From Bradyrhizobium betae (GTDB lineage: Bacteria > Pseudomonadota > Alphaproteobacteria > Rhizobiales > Xanthobacteraceae), in NCBI RefSeq assembly GCF_008932115.1, contig NZ_CP044543.1:6392501-6456500 (forward strand): a stretch of 64,000 nt of DNA, written 5' to 3'. A program made the position numbers and the translations under genes. The notes under the pieces were generated by a model that saw only the letters and a list, made by a program, of their open reading frames with translations, was not told where the DNA came from and did not search any database. Below are positions 1 to 7,326 of the stretch, piece after piece (position 1 is the first letter of the stretch; each line of letters opens with the position of its first letter).

Positions 1-1
1 G

Positions 2-778
2 CAGGAATGCGCACGCCGCTTCCTGTCCGCGCGCGGTCCGGCCGGCGAAATCGTCACGATTCCCTGGTCCGACGACGGACACGCCCTGCAAGGCTATTTC
101 CTGCCTGCGCCTTCGGCGAGCAAGCGGGCTCCGACCGTGATCTGCATCGGCGAGCCCGGACATCGCAAGGAGGAATTCCTGTTCAAGCTCGCGCCGCATG
201 CGCGCGAGCGCGGCTTGTCGATGCTGGCGCTGGACCTGCTCGGCGACCAGCGCGACGATTATACCGACACGCTGCTGCAGCGCCGCGATCTCGAGAGCTC
301 GATCGGCAGCGTCATGGACTACCTGGAAACGCGCGACGACGTCGATTTCAATCGCATCGGGATCGTCGCGGACGGGTGGGGCTCCTCCTTCGTCGCACGC
401 GCGGTTTTGCAGGAGCCCCGGCTCGCTGCGGCCGTCTGCGACGGCGGCCTCTGGGACCTGCACGAGCGGTCCTTCTTCGCCAGCCGTTTTGCCATGAGCG
501 ACCTCAGCATCGTCCCGGTGCCGTCGGCGCCGCTGATGGCCTCGAGTGTCGACTGTCCGGTGCTGATCACGCTCGGCGAGGACGGCTGGCTCAAGGCCGA
601 CCGGGCGCGCCAGATCGTGCAGAAGTCGCGGCTCGGCAGCTCGGATATCCTGCTGAAGGTGTTCACGGCGGCGGAGACCGGCGCGGCGCAGGCTCATGCG
701 GACAATCCGAGCCTTGCCAACGAATACATCTTCGACTGGCTCGAATCGCAGCTGGGCGGCATGGGGCGGCGGAGCTAA
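2..778 (+). CDS. alpha/beta hydrolase-fold protein, 5' end outside window
   Basis: The reading frame is open from the first base and ends at 778, so only the last 258 residues are seen. The order of strands and helices fits the dienelactone-hydrolase/FrsA-like alpha/beta fold: a GEPGH turn early on, a strand-turn-helix reading RIGIVADGWGSSF, a later strand with LGEDGW holding the usual acid position, and an AHAD near the C-terminus that can supply the histidine. In family members the elbow reads G-x-S-x-G, but here the serine position is glycine (ADGWG). The protein may therefore be a non-catalytic family member, or may act through another residue. Substrate is unknown. The fold is fairly secure; the activity is not. 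Confidence 0.6.
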   Translation, partial: QECARRFLSARGPAGEIVTIPWSDDGHALQGYFLPAPSASKRAPTVICIGEPGHRKEEFLFKLAPHARERGLSMLALDLLGDQRDDYTDTLLQRRDLESSIGSVMDYLETRDDVDFNRIGIVADGWGSSFVARAVLQEPRLAAAVCDGGLWDLHERSFFASRFAMSDLSIVPVPSAPLMASSVDCPVLITLGEDGWLKADRARQIVQKSRLGSSDILLKVFTAAETGAAQAHADNPSLANEYIFDWLESQLGGMGRRS

Positions 779-802
779 GCGCCGCCTGCCGCTTCAGAGC
801 CA

Positions 803-898
803 TTTCCGTTCCGATGTCATCGGAACGGAGCTCTGGCTTCTTGCTTTGACGCGTTGTCTTGACGCGAACCGGTATCCACTTCGCTCGAATACGCTCTA
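803..898. repeat. dispersed intergenic element with 11-bp palindrome
   Basis: A perfect inverted repeat (TCCGTTCCGAT, GTC, ATCGGAACGGA; 805-829) is followed by GAGCTCTGG and the stretch ending ACGCGAACCGGTATCCACTTCGC at about 870-893. From memory this combination recurs between genes in Bradyrhizobium and related Rhizobiales, so it looks like a dispersed intergenic repeat. The hairpin lies between two convergent genes and could also act as a transcription barrier. The stop codon of the following minus-strand gene lies at its right edge. Confidence 0.5.
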
Positions 899-1402
899 GT
901 AGTCGAGTGATATCCTGACGCAGGCCTTTTCGAGCCGTGTCTTCAGCGTCGCGAGCTTGGTGGTGAATTCGGCGAGCTCTTCCTCGTCGAACTCCTGGAA
1001 GACGAATTCGCGAATCGACTTGTACTGCTCGTTGAGGCTCGCGATGTGCTTCTGGGTCTTCTCGGCCAGCGACAGGCGCACCACGCGGGCGTCGGTCGGC
1101 GAGGGCCGCCGGCGCAGCAGGCCCTTCTTCTCCAGCAGCTTGGACTGGGTGGTGACGAAGGACGGGTCGACGTGGAGCAGTTTGGAGACCACGTTGACGG
1201 GCACGCCGTCATCCTTGTCGAGGTCGGAGATCGCCATCAGGATCAGCCATTGCGGACCGCTGATGCCCAGCGTTCTCGCCCAGAACTGACGCAGCTCCTC
1301 CAGGTGCATGTTGATCGACGATATCTCCCAGGTGAAACGCCTGATGATATCCAGATTGCCGATGGAGCGGAGGCGCGCTCCTTCTTTCCTCGTCGCTGAC
1401 AC
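896..1402 (-). CDS. MarR-family winged-helix transcriptional regulator
   Basis: A protein of 168 residues with the MarR layout: N-terminal dimer helices (FTWEISSINMHLEELRQF), a winged helix with the recognition segment SKLLHVDPSFVTTQSKLLEKKGL, a basic wing RRRPSPTDARVVRLSL, and a C-terminal dimer helix. The GTG start at 1402 is chosen because GGGAG stands six bases upstream; the frame is open further upstream but has no support. The gene diverges from the porin gene across about 400 bp that contain a repeated motif, so the porin or the gene itself may be its target; that is inference. The ligand is unknown. Confidence 0.85.
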   Translation of the reverse strand: MSATRKEGARLRSIGNLDIIRRFTWEISSINMHLEELRQFWARTLGISGPQWLILMAISDLDKDDGVPVNVVSKLLHVDPSFVTTQSKLLEKKGLLRRRPSPTDARVVRLSLAEKTQKHIASLNEQYKSIREFVFQEFDEEELAEFTTKLATLKTRLEKACVRISLDY

Positions 1403-1806
1403 AGCGTCACTCCCGTCAACAGATTCATTCCGGCCGGCGTCGTGCAAGGCATAGTCCACGCAAGTCTGCCCTGACGCAAGTGCAGAGCAGGGTAATTTTG
1501 TCACTAAAACTACAAAGATGATCAGCTCAGCATATTGCCCACCCCCGCAGTGTTGCGCGCGGGGCACAGGTTTAGTGAAACCACAAAGGTGACCTAATAA
1601 ACTATTTTGATTAGCGGAACGGCGCAGGCATATTGCGCCGTGACGGTGGGGGTTCTCGATCGTCCCGTTGCAGGTGGTTCGCTGACGTCCCTCGCGTTCA
1701 AGCGGGTGTGTCCGAAAGCGCAAAGCGGCCGAGCGGAATTGAAGAGACGGGGATCTGGGGGCCTCACGGTCCAGTCTCCGCAAAATGAGCAACTTGGAGG
1801 TTTTAT
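1403..1806. promoter_or_regulatory. divergent regulatory region between marR-like gene and porin
   Basis: These 404 bases hold no convincing gene. Two related 16-mers lie in the same orientation: AACTACAAAGATGATC at 1508-1523 and AACCACAAAGGTGACC at 1579-1594 (13 of 16 identical). The second overlaps a short inverted repeat GGTTTAGTGAAACC (1570-1583). They could be binding sites for a regulator, possibly the adjacent MarR protein. The porin ribosome-binding site (GGAGG, about 1796-1800) lies at the right end. The long leader suggests the porin promoter lies well upstream of its start. Confidence 0.4.
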
Positions 1807-3363
1807 ATGAAAGTGGTGAAGAGCCTTTTGCTCGGCACTGCGGCGGGTCTGATCGCCGTCGGTGGAGCCCAGGCGGCCGATCTTCCGGTCAAGGCCAAGG
1901 CGGTCGAGTACGTCAAGATCTGCACGCTGTATGGCGCGGGCTTCTACTACATCCCGGGCAGCGACACCTGCATCAAGCTGGGCGGCTACCTGCGCGCTGA
2001 AGTCGCGCTCAATGCCGGCGGCAACTACAGCGCCCAGTACAACGGCGTGTTCGCGGCCAACAACCGCCTGACGAACTACTACTCGATGCGCGCTCGTGAA
2101 GATCTCAACATCGACACGCGCACCGCGACCGAATACGGCGTCGTCCGCACCTACTTCGATGCGGTGTTCAGCTGGACGACCGGCAGCTACGGCGGCACCG
2201 GCTCGGGCACGGGCGCGACCCAGTACAGCGGCACGGTAGGCCTCAACGCGGCCGGCACCGGCCTCACCGGGTCCAGCGGCGGCAACGTCAACGGCACCGA
2301 CGGCAACCTCTCGGGCGGCTCGCTTGGCGTCTACTACGCCTTCATCCAGTTCGCCGGCTTCACCCTGGGTAAGGCCGTGTCGCAGTTCGACGCGCCCTGG
2401 ATCAACTATCCCGGCAACAACTTCGACCAGCTGGTCGGCGGCAGCGGCGCCACCAACGGCGTCGTCCAGGCCACCTACACCGCTGACTTCGGTCAGGGCG
2501 TGACGGCGACGATCTCGGCGCAGGACCAGACGCAGGTCTTCCAGACCAACATCTGGAACACCGCGGGCATGTCCACCACCGGCGTTCTCGGCGGTGCCTA
2601 CGGCTCCAACGATCTCGGCGGCACCCGCGCGCCCGACATCGTCGGTGCGGTTCGCGTCGACCAGGCCTGGGGCCTGTTCCAGGCGTCGGTTGCCGCGCAC
2701 GACAACCATGTCGCGTATTACGGCGCGACCGAAGCCACCGGGCATCCGGAAGACAAGTGGGGCTGGGCCGTTCAGCTTGCTCTGCAGATCAAGAACATCC
2801 CGACCGGTGCCGGCGACGTGATCAACCTCTCGGGCGTCTACACCGAGGGCGCGAGCCGCTACAACTTCCAGGAGCTGGCTGCGACCAGCTACTCGATGTT
2901 CGGCGGTTCGGGCGGCGCGTATCAGAGCATCGGCTTCGCCGGCGTGTCTGACGCGGTGTTCGGTCCCGGCGGCAGCCTCGAGCTGACCAAGACCTACGGC
3001 TTCCGTGGTGCCTACACCCACAACTGGAGCCCGTTCTGGAACACGGCGCTCTATGGCGCGTGGGCTGCGGTCAACTACAGCGGTACGGCCAAGACCATGA
3101 TCTGCGGCAGCGCCGCGTTCGCGACCCTGACCGGCACCTGCAACCCGGACTTCAACATCGGCCAGGTGGGCGTCATCACCCGCTGGACCCCGGTGAAGAA
3201 CCTGACCTTCTCGGCTGACTTCACCTACAGCCACCTCGACCAGAAGTATTCCGGCGTGATCACGACCGGTGCACTGACGGGCGTCGCCAAGCCTGCGGCG
3301 ACCTACGAGCTGAAGGACCAGGACACCTACAGCCTGCTGCTGCGCGCCCAGCGCAACTGGTAA
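1807..3363 (+). CDS. outer-membrane porin (Omp2b/RopA family)
   Basis: A 518-residue precursor with a signal peptide of about 23 residues ending AQA, then ADLPVKAKAVEYVKICTLYGAGFYYIPGSDTCIKLGGYLR, the standard start of rhizobial and Brucella Omp2-type porins with two cysteines. The rest is Gly/Asn/Thr/Tyr-rich alternating beta sequence, ending in RAQRNW with the terminal aromatic residue required for BAM-dependent assembly. The protein should form a trimeric 16-stranded general diffusion channel in the outer membrane. It has a strong GGAGG site six bases before the ATG and a strong terminator after the stop, as expected for a highly expressed gene. An insert rich in Gly/Thr at residues 125-175 probably forms an extracellular loop. 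Confidence 0.95.
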   Translation: MKVVKSLLLGTAAGLIAVGGAQAADLPVKAKAVEYVKICTLYGAGFYYIPGSDTCIKLGGYLRAEVALNAGGNYSAQYNGVFAANNRLTNYYSMRAREDLNIDTRTATEYGVVRTYFDAVFSWTTGSYGGTGSGTGATQYSGTVGLNAAGTGLTGSSGGNVNGTDGNLSGGSLGVYYAFIQFAGFTLGKAVSQFDAPWINYPGNNFDQLVGGSGATNGVVQATYTADFGQGVTATISAQDQTQVFQTNIWNTAGMSTTGVLGGAYGSNDLGGTRAPDIVGAVRVDQAWGLFQASVAAHDNHVAYYGATEATGHPEDKWGWAVQLALQIKNIPTGAGDVINLSGVYTEGASRYNFQELAATSYSMFGGSGGAYQSIGFAGVSDAVFGPGGSLELTKTYGFRGAYTHNWSPFWNTALYGAWAAVNYSGTAKTMICGSAAFATLTGTCNPDFNIGQVGVITRWTPVKNLTFSADFTYSHLDQKYSGVITTGALTGVAKPAATYELKDQDTYSLLLRAQRNW

Positions 3364-3389
3364 GCCGAAGTTTCTTTCGGATCTGACCA

Positions 3390-3420
3390 GGCCCCGGCGG
3401 GACACCGCCGGGGCCTTTTT
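3390..3420 (+). terminator. rho-independent terminator of porin gene
   Basis: A perfect 11-bp GC-rich stem (GGCCCCGGCGG with CCGCCGGGGCC) with a GACA tetraloop is followed by five T residues, 27 bases after the porin stop codon. Confidence 0.9.
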
Positions 3421-3532
3421 CAGATGCGGCGTTCGGAAAATCCGGCAGGCGTTGCAGGCGGCGAAGACGAGCCATGCGATTCGATCGCCTGAAAACTTAT
3501 TTACTTACCTGAGTTGATAAGCTATATATCTG

Positions 3533-3616
3533 TCAGCCGATTACGAAAGTTGCGGCTCTTAGCTTGATGCTATGACCTCCAGAAACCTCCGGTAGTGCCC
3601 TGCCGGAGGTTTTTCT
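3533..3616 (+). ncRNA. candidate small RNA with CCUCC motifs and intrinsic terminator
   Basis: A perfect 9-bp stem (AACCTCCGG 3584-3592 with CCGGAGGTT 3603-3611) is followed by a T-rich run on the plus strand, although no plus-strand gene ends here: the porin already has its own terminator 170 bases upstream. A plausible promoter lies upstream (TTACTT 3501-3506, 16 bases, TATATA 3523-3528), giving a transcript of roughly 80 nt. It carries GACCTCC and ACCTCC, which could pair with Shine-Dalgarno sequences as in the rhizobial alpha-r14 RNAs. Alternatively the hairpin only serves as a terminator for the convergent gene at 3635, although the T run is poorer on that strand. Confidence 0.4.
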
Positions 3617-3634
3617 GTTTACGCAGAGAACTCT

Positions 3635-4114
3635 TCAGCCGCGCATCACGCGGGCGCGCGAGTTCGGCCGGTAGGCGAGGCGGCTATGGCCAGTGCAATA
3701 GGGCTGGCTGTCGGGCGCGATATTGCCGCAGAAGCAGAAATCCTCCGCGCCCGGCGTCGAGATCGGCCAGCGGCAGCGGTTCTCGGACAGCTCCAGCAGC
3801 GAGCAGCGATTGGCGTCGTCGATGGGACCTGCGACCACCGGCGCATCGGTCTCGCCGTAGATCGTGGCGAGCATCTGGTATTGCAGCCGCGGCACGGCGC
3901 GCATCGCGCGCCCCGACGCAGCACTCCTGTCCTGGATCTTGCGGTCGTCGACGGTCCTGCCGCGCGTGAGGTTCAGCCGTGACAGCTTGCCGATCACGGC
4001 GTTGCGGCTGACGCCGATGTCGGCGGCGATCTCGCGGCAGGAGAGGCCGGCCTCGAAGTGCTGCTTCAGAAGCTCGATTCGTTCGTTGGTCCAGGTCGGT
4101 GAGAGAACAGGCAT
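3635..4114 (-). CDS. GcrA-family cell-cycle regulator (paralogue-like)
   Basis: The 159-residue protein begins with a GcrA-type helix-turn-helix (WTNERIELLKQHFEAGLSCREIAADIGVSRNAVIGKLSRL) and ends with the family's C-terminal signature (CRWPISTPGAEDFCFCGN and PYCTGHSRLAYRP), which in GcrA contacts RNA polymerase sigma-70. Known GcrA binds GANTC sites methylated by CcrM and activates cell-cycle genes in alphaproteobacteria. The DNA-binding part differs from canonical GcrA (it lacks the GGVTRNAV version of the turn), so this may be a paralogue with other targets rather than the main gcrA. Transcription is convergent with the candidate sRNA. Confidence 0.85.
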   Translation of the reverse strand: MPVLSPTWTNERIELLKQHFEAGLSCREIAADIGVSRNAVIGKLSRLNLTRGRTVDDRKIQDRSAASGRAMRAVPRLQYQMLATIYGETDAPVVAGPIDDANRCSLLELSENRCRWPISTPGAEDFCFCGNIAPDSQPYCTGHSRLAYRPNSRARVMRG

Positions 4115-4186
4115 TGGTACGGTCCCAGGTTGCAGATGTCGGCCATCCGCCTTGCGAGATCCGTCCGCCTCACGTCCGGCGCGCGC

Positions 4187-4384
4187 TCACGTCCTGCCGT
4201 TGTCGCGAATCGACAAAAGCCCGTCCTTGATGGCGAGACGGATGCCTTCCTCGATCAAGGTACGCGCGACGCCGGGAACGCTGGTGCCGTGGGTGCCCTG
4301 TCTCACCAACTTCTCCAGGTAGGTGATGGTCGAGAGCGCCAGGGTTACGGGAATGCGGTCAGTCTCGGCTTTTTCGGTGGCCAT
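4187..4384 (-). CDS. small ribbon-helix-helix-like protein
   Basis: A 65-residue protein, acidic and basic in turn, with RIPVTLALSTITYLEKLVRQGTHGTSVPGVARTLIEEGIRLAIKDGLL. A short beta-like strand followed by two helices with a conserved-looking TSVPGVARTLIEEGIR segment resembles CopG/ribbon-helix-helix DNA-binding domains that mediate dimerisation. No toxin partner lies beside it: the upstream neighbour is an amidase and the downstream one is the GcrA-like gene. Function is unknown; a small transcription factor is the best guess. Confidence 0.6.
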   Translation of the reverse strand: MATEKAETDRIPVTLALSTITYLEKLVRQGTHGTSVPGVARTLIEEGIRLAIKDGLLSIRDNGRT

Positions 4385-4504
4385 GGTCCGAACGCTAGCC
4401 TCATACTCAGATACATAAAAGTAACGATTAAGACTCTATTTAGGTTCGATGGCGGAAGTCAAATGCTGACTGATGCCGTGGCGCAGCTCGTTGAAATTGC
4501 ACAT

Positions 4505-4561
4505 AAAAATTGACACGACGCCGCGCGCCGCGCGGGATCCCGGGCGGCGGCGTGGCGTCGT
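4505..4561 (-). terminator. probable terminator of amidase gene
   Basis: Read on the minus strand, an outer 8-bp stem (ACGACGCC with GGCGTCGT) encloses GC-rich inner pairing and is followed by GTCAATTTTTAT. It begins about 24 bases after the stop codon of the amidase gene. Confidence 0.55.
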
Positions 4562-4584
4562 CAGGCGAGGGAAGGGCGGCCGGC

Positions 4585-5562
4585 TCAGCCGTGCACGATC
4601 GCCTTTTCGATCATGCAATGGATGCCCTTGGAGCCGTTGACGGTCTGGGTCACCCGCAGATCGGCCGCCAGGCTGCACAGCGTGTAGGCGTCTTCGCGCG
4701 ACAGGTTTCGCCTCTCGCCGAGCAGCACGATCATGTCGCGCAGCGCGCGCACCGCGCATTGGTCGAGATCGGGGTCCATCGCCATGGTCATGTAGTGCGT
4801 GGCCGTCTCGGCGCGGGGATAGTCGAACCGCAGGTCCTTGCGCAGCGTCAGGCGGAAGCGGCCCTGGAGCGCGGTCTCGATCGCGGTGACGCAGACCTCG
4901 CCGTCGCCCTGGACGCCGTGGCCGTCGCCGCAGGAGAACAGCGCGCCCGGAACGAAGACCGGCAGGTACAGGATCGCACCGGCGCCGAGCTCCTTGTTGT
5001 CGAGATTGCCGCCCATCGCGCGCGGAACCAGCGAGGAGATGCGGCCCCAGGCCGGCGGTGGTGACACGCCCATCACGCCGAAGAACGGCTTGAGCGGCAG
5101 GTCCAAACCCCACGGCATGCGGCCGACCATCCGCGTCCGGTCGAGCGGGATGTTGAGGATACGCGTCTCGTGGAAATCGTCGGGCAGCGTGCCCGAGAGC
5201 GGCTTGATCATGTTCCAGCCCCAGTCCTGCCGGAGCTGGACGTCGAGGATCTCGACCGCGAGCACGTCGCCGGGCTCGGCGCCCTCGACCGCGATTGGGC
5301 CGGTGAGGATGTGGCCGGGCAACATGCGCTCGTTCCTGGCGTGGACCTCGAACATTTCCGGCGGAATGTGAAATGTGTTGCGGTCGGGCAGCATGTCCGG
5401 GCCGCCGCTGATGGTGTCGACCGTTACCTCGTCGCCGCTCTTGACGGTGAGGACGGGCTCGAGCGCGGCTTCGAAGAAGCCCCAATGGCAGGTCTCGGGG
5501 CTGGAATGCAGGTGGTGATGGGTCATTTGCCGCGTCCAATCAGTTTCATCAGAACTCGTCAT
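4585..5562 (-). CDS. acetamidase/formamidase family protein
   Basis: A 325-residue protein (about 313 if translation starts at the second Met, 5526) that matches the FmdA_AmdA family over its whole length: HHLHSSPETCHWGFFEAALEPVLTVKSGDEV near the start, GHILTGPIAVEGAEPGDVLAVEI, a central NLDNKELGAGAILYLPVFVPGALFSCGDGHGVQGDGEVC with the family's SxGDxHAxQGDGEV motif, and a C-terminal SLAADLRVTQTVNG. Such enzymes hydrolyse formamide or short-chain amides to the acid and ammonia in the cytoplasm. The motif here has GHGVQGDGEV where many members have HAAQGDGE, so specificity is open. The gene stands alone, with a terminator-like hairpin downstream. Confidence 0.85.
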   Translation of the reverse strand: MTSSDETDWTRQMTHHHLHSSPETCHWGFFEAALEPVLTVKSGDEVTVDTISGGPDMLPDRNTFHIPPEMFEVHARNERMLPGHILTGPIAVEGAEPGDVLAVEILDVQLRQDWGWNMIKPLSGTLPDDFHETRILNIPLDRTRMVGRMPWGLDLPLKPFFGVMGVSPPPAWGRISSLVPRAMGGNLDNKELGAGAILYLPVFVPGALFSCGDGHGVQGDGEVCVTAIETALQGRFRLTLRKDLRFDYPRAETATHYMTMAMDPDLDQCAVRALRDMIVLLGERRNLSREDAYTLCSLAADLRVTQTVNGSKGIHCMIEKAIVHG

Positions 5563-5574
5563 GAGAACCTGCTA

Positions 5575-5656
5575 TGCCCGGGCTTGACCGGGCGATCGAT
5601 CCTCTTTCAAGAAGATTTCTGAAGATGGACCGGCCGGTCAAGCCCGGTCCGATCAT
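5575..5656. repeat. REP-like palindrome, family B copy 1
   Basis: Left arm CCCGGGCTTGACCGGGCGATC and right arm GGCCGGTCAAGCCCGGTCCGATC are inverted versions of each other. The left arm shares GGCTTGACCGGGCGATC with the element at 11122-11229. The element fills most of the gap between the amidase and the YdcF gene and ends 16 bases before the proposed start of the latter. Confidence 0.7.
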
Positions 5657-5671
5657 TCCAGCGAGGCGCCC

Positions 5672-6475
5672 CTGTATTTCGTTCTTTCCAAGACCCTTGG
5701 CAGTGCACTGCTGCCGATCAATCTGCTGGTCGAGCTCGGAATCCTGGCGCTGCTGCTGATGCTGACGCGCTACGCGGCGCTCGGCCGCAAGCTGGCCGTC
5801 ACCACGCTGATCCTGCTGGCATTGTCCGCGTTCTCGCCACTCGGAAATCTCCTGCTGTACCCGCTGGAGTCGCGCTTTCCTGCATGGGACCCCTCGCGCG
5901 GCGTGCCGGACGGCATCATCGTGCTTGGCGGTTCCGTCGACACCGATCTGTCGGCAGCGCATCGCACGCCGGTGGTCGCGCACGCGGCCGATCGCATGTT
6001 TGCACCGGCCGAGCTCGCGCGCCGCTATCCGAACGCGCGCATCGTCTTCACCGGAGGCTCGGCGAATCTGGTCTCGACGGATGCGAAGGAAGCCGACTAT
6101 TCCGCGCCGATCCTGGAAAGCCTGGGCATCCCGAAGGAGCGGCTGATCCTCGAGCGCGATTCCCGCAACACCTGGGAGAACGCGGTCTTCACGAAGCAAT
6201 TGGTGACGCCGAAGCCGGGCGAGCGCTGGCTGCTCGTCACCTCCGCCTTCCATATGCCGCGCGCGATGGGAATCTTCCGCAAGGCCGGATTTGACGTCGA
6301 GCCCTATCCCGTCGACTGGCGGATGGGGGGCCGCGACGAGCTCTTCACGTTCACCCATGCCGGCAAGGATGGGCTCGAAAAAACCGAGATCGCCGTGCGC
6401 GAATGGATCGGTCTTCTGGCGTACCGCCTGATGGGTCGGACCGGCGAGTTGCTTCCGGGACCGGGCAAGGACTAG
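5672..6475 (+). CDS. YdcF family membrane-anchored protein
   Basis: A DUF218/YdcF domain: IIVLGGSVDTDL at the strand-loop of the family, then FTGGSANLVS, ERDSRNTWENAVFTKQL and LLVTSAFHMPRAMGIFRKAGFDVEPYPVDW, which match the conserved blocks. Two membrane helices stand before it. The first ATG (5759) would cut off the first helix, whereas the frame from CTG at 5672 (LYFVLSKTLGSALLPINLL) matches the usual start of rhizobial members and has GAGG six bases before it. I therefore give the CTG start, with 5759 as the alternative. Family members such as ElyC influence envelope precursor metabolism; no substrate can be given here. Confidence 0.75.
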   Translation: MYFVLSKTLGSALLPINLLVELGILALLLMLTRYAALGRKLAVTTLILLALSAFSPLGNLLLYPLESRFPAWDPSRGVPDGIIVLGGSVDTDLSAAHRTPVVAHAADRMFAPAELARRYPNARIVFTGGSANLVSTDAKEADYSAPILESLGIPKERLILERDSRNTWENAVFTKQLVTPKPGERWLLVTSAFHMPRAMGIFRKAGFDVEPYPVDWRMGGRDELFTFTHAGKDGLEKTEIAVREWIGLLAYRLMGRTGELLPGPGKD

Positions 6476-6534
6476 AACGAGACCGCAAAACAAGAACACA
6501 GCGCCGGCGCGCGACCGCCGGCCGGGAGGACGCC

Positions 6535-7317
6535 ATGCAACAGCACAGTGCAGACAGGATCGATCTTGCCGGCCTCGTCGCCGACCTCAACAGCCTGCTG
6601 CGGCTGAAGACGACAGTGATCGGCATGAAGCTGTTCGCGCGCGCCTCGGAGATGGAGGCGATCCCGAAAATCCGGCGGCCCAATGCGGTTCACACCACCG
6701 ACCAGATCGTCAGCATGGCCTCGCGGCTCGGCTGGACCGTCGGCATCACCGGCGACGATCTCGTCGGCGCGCAGTGCCGCGCGGTGATCGGTCTTGCGCC
6801 GCAGGACGAAAAATGGCTCGCCGGCGAAAACTATGTCGGCGTCTGGCACGGCACGGCGGAAGACGCGCGCAAGCGCCAGGAGGCGCTCGACGTGGTTCCG
6901 TTCGGGCAGTACCAGGCGCTCGCGGTCAGTCCGCTCGCGAGCGGCCGGCTCGATCAGCCCGACATCTGCCTCGTCTATGCGACGCCGGGGCAGATGATCA
7001 TCCTGATCAACGGGCTTCAATATACCGGCTACAAGAAGTTCGAATGGGGTGTGGTCGGCGAGACCGCCTGCGCGGATTCCTGGGGGCGGGCACTCAAATC
7101 CGGTGAGCCCAGCCTGTCCTTGCCATGCTATGCGGAACGGCGCTATGGCGGCGTGCCGGACGAGGAGATGCTGATGGCCTTGAAGCCGGAACATCTCGCC
7201 AAGGCGATCGAGGGTATGAAGGCGCTGGCCAGGAACGGCCTGCGCTATCCGATCCCGCCCTATGGTATTCAAAGCGACGTCCGTGCCGGCATGGGCGTAA
7301 GTTACGCAAAGAAATAA
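6535..7317 (+). CDS. DUF169 domain-containing protein
   Basis: A 260-residue protein that fits DUF169 over its length: an N-terminal LVADLNSLLRLKTTVIGMKLF, a cysteine in DLVGAQCRAVIGL, VVPFGQYQALAVSPLASGRLDQPDICLVYATPGQM in the centre, and a later cysteine-containing ETACADSW and PCYAERRYGG. The family has no assigned reaction; its conserved cysteines suggest cofactor or metal binding. The ATG at 6535 has GGGAGGA ten bases upstream. It is followed after nine bases by two reductase-like genes in the same direction, so the three are probably co-transcribed and may act on the same substrate. Confidence 0.8.
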   Translation: MQQHSADRIDLAGLVADLNSLLRLKTTVIGMKLFARASEMEAIPKIRRPNAVHTTDQIVSMASRLGWTVGITGDDLVGAQCRAVIGLAPQDEKWLAGENYVGVWHGTAEDARKRQEALDVVPFGQYQALAVSPLASGRLDQPDICLVYATPGQMIILINGLQYTGYKKFEWGVVGETACADSWGRALKSGEPSLSLPCYAERRYGGVPDEEMLMALKPEHLAKAIEGMKALARNGLRYPIPPYGIQSDVRAGMGVSYAKK

Positions 7318-7326
7318 AGGCCGACC

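Noticed and set aside
1594..3405. Long open frame on the strand opposite the porin (603 codons)
   Set aside because: It is a codon-bias shadow of the porin, which has a signal peptide, ribosome-binding site, terminator and family-wide match. The antisense protein is Val/Arg/Ala-rich without domains.
4130..4513. Plus-strand frame across the small RHH-like gene
   Set aside because: No family match and no ribosome-binding site; the minus-strand gene has a plausible fold and codon use.
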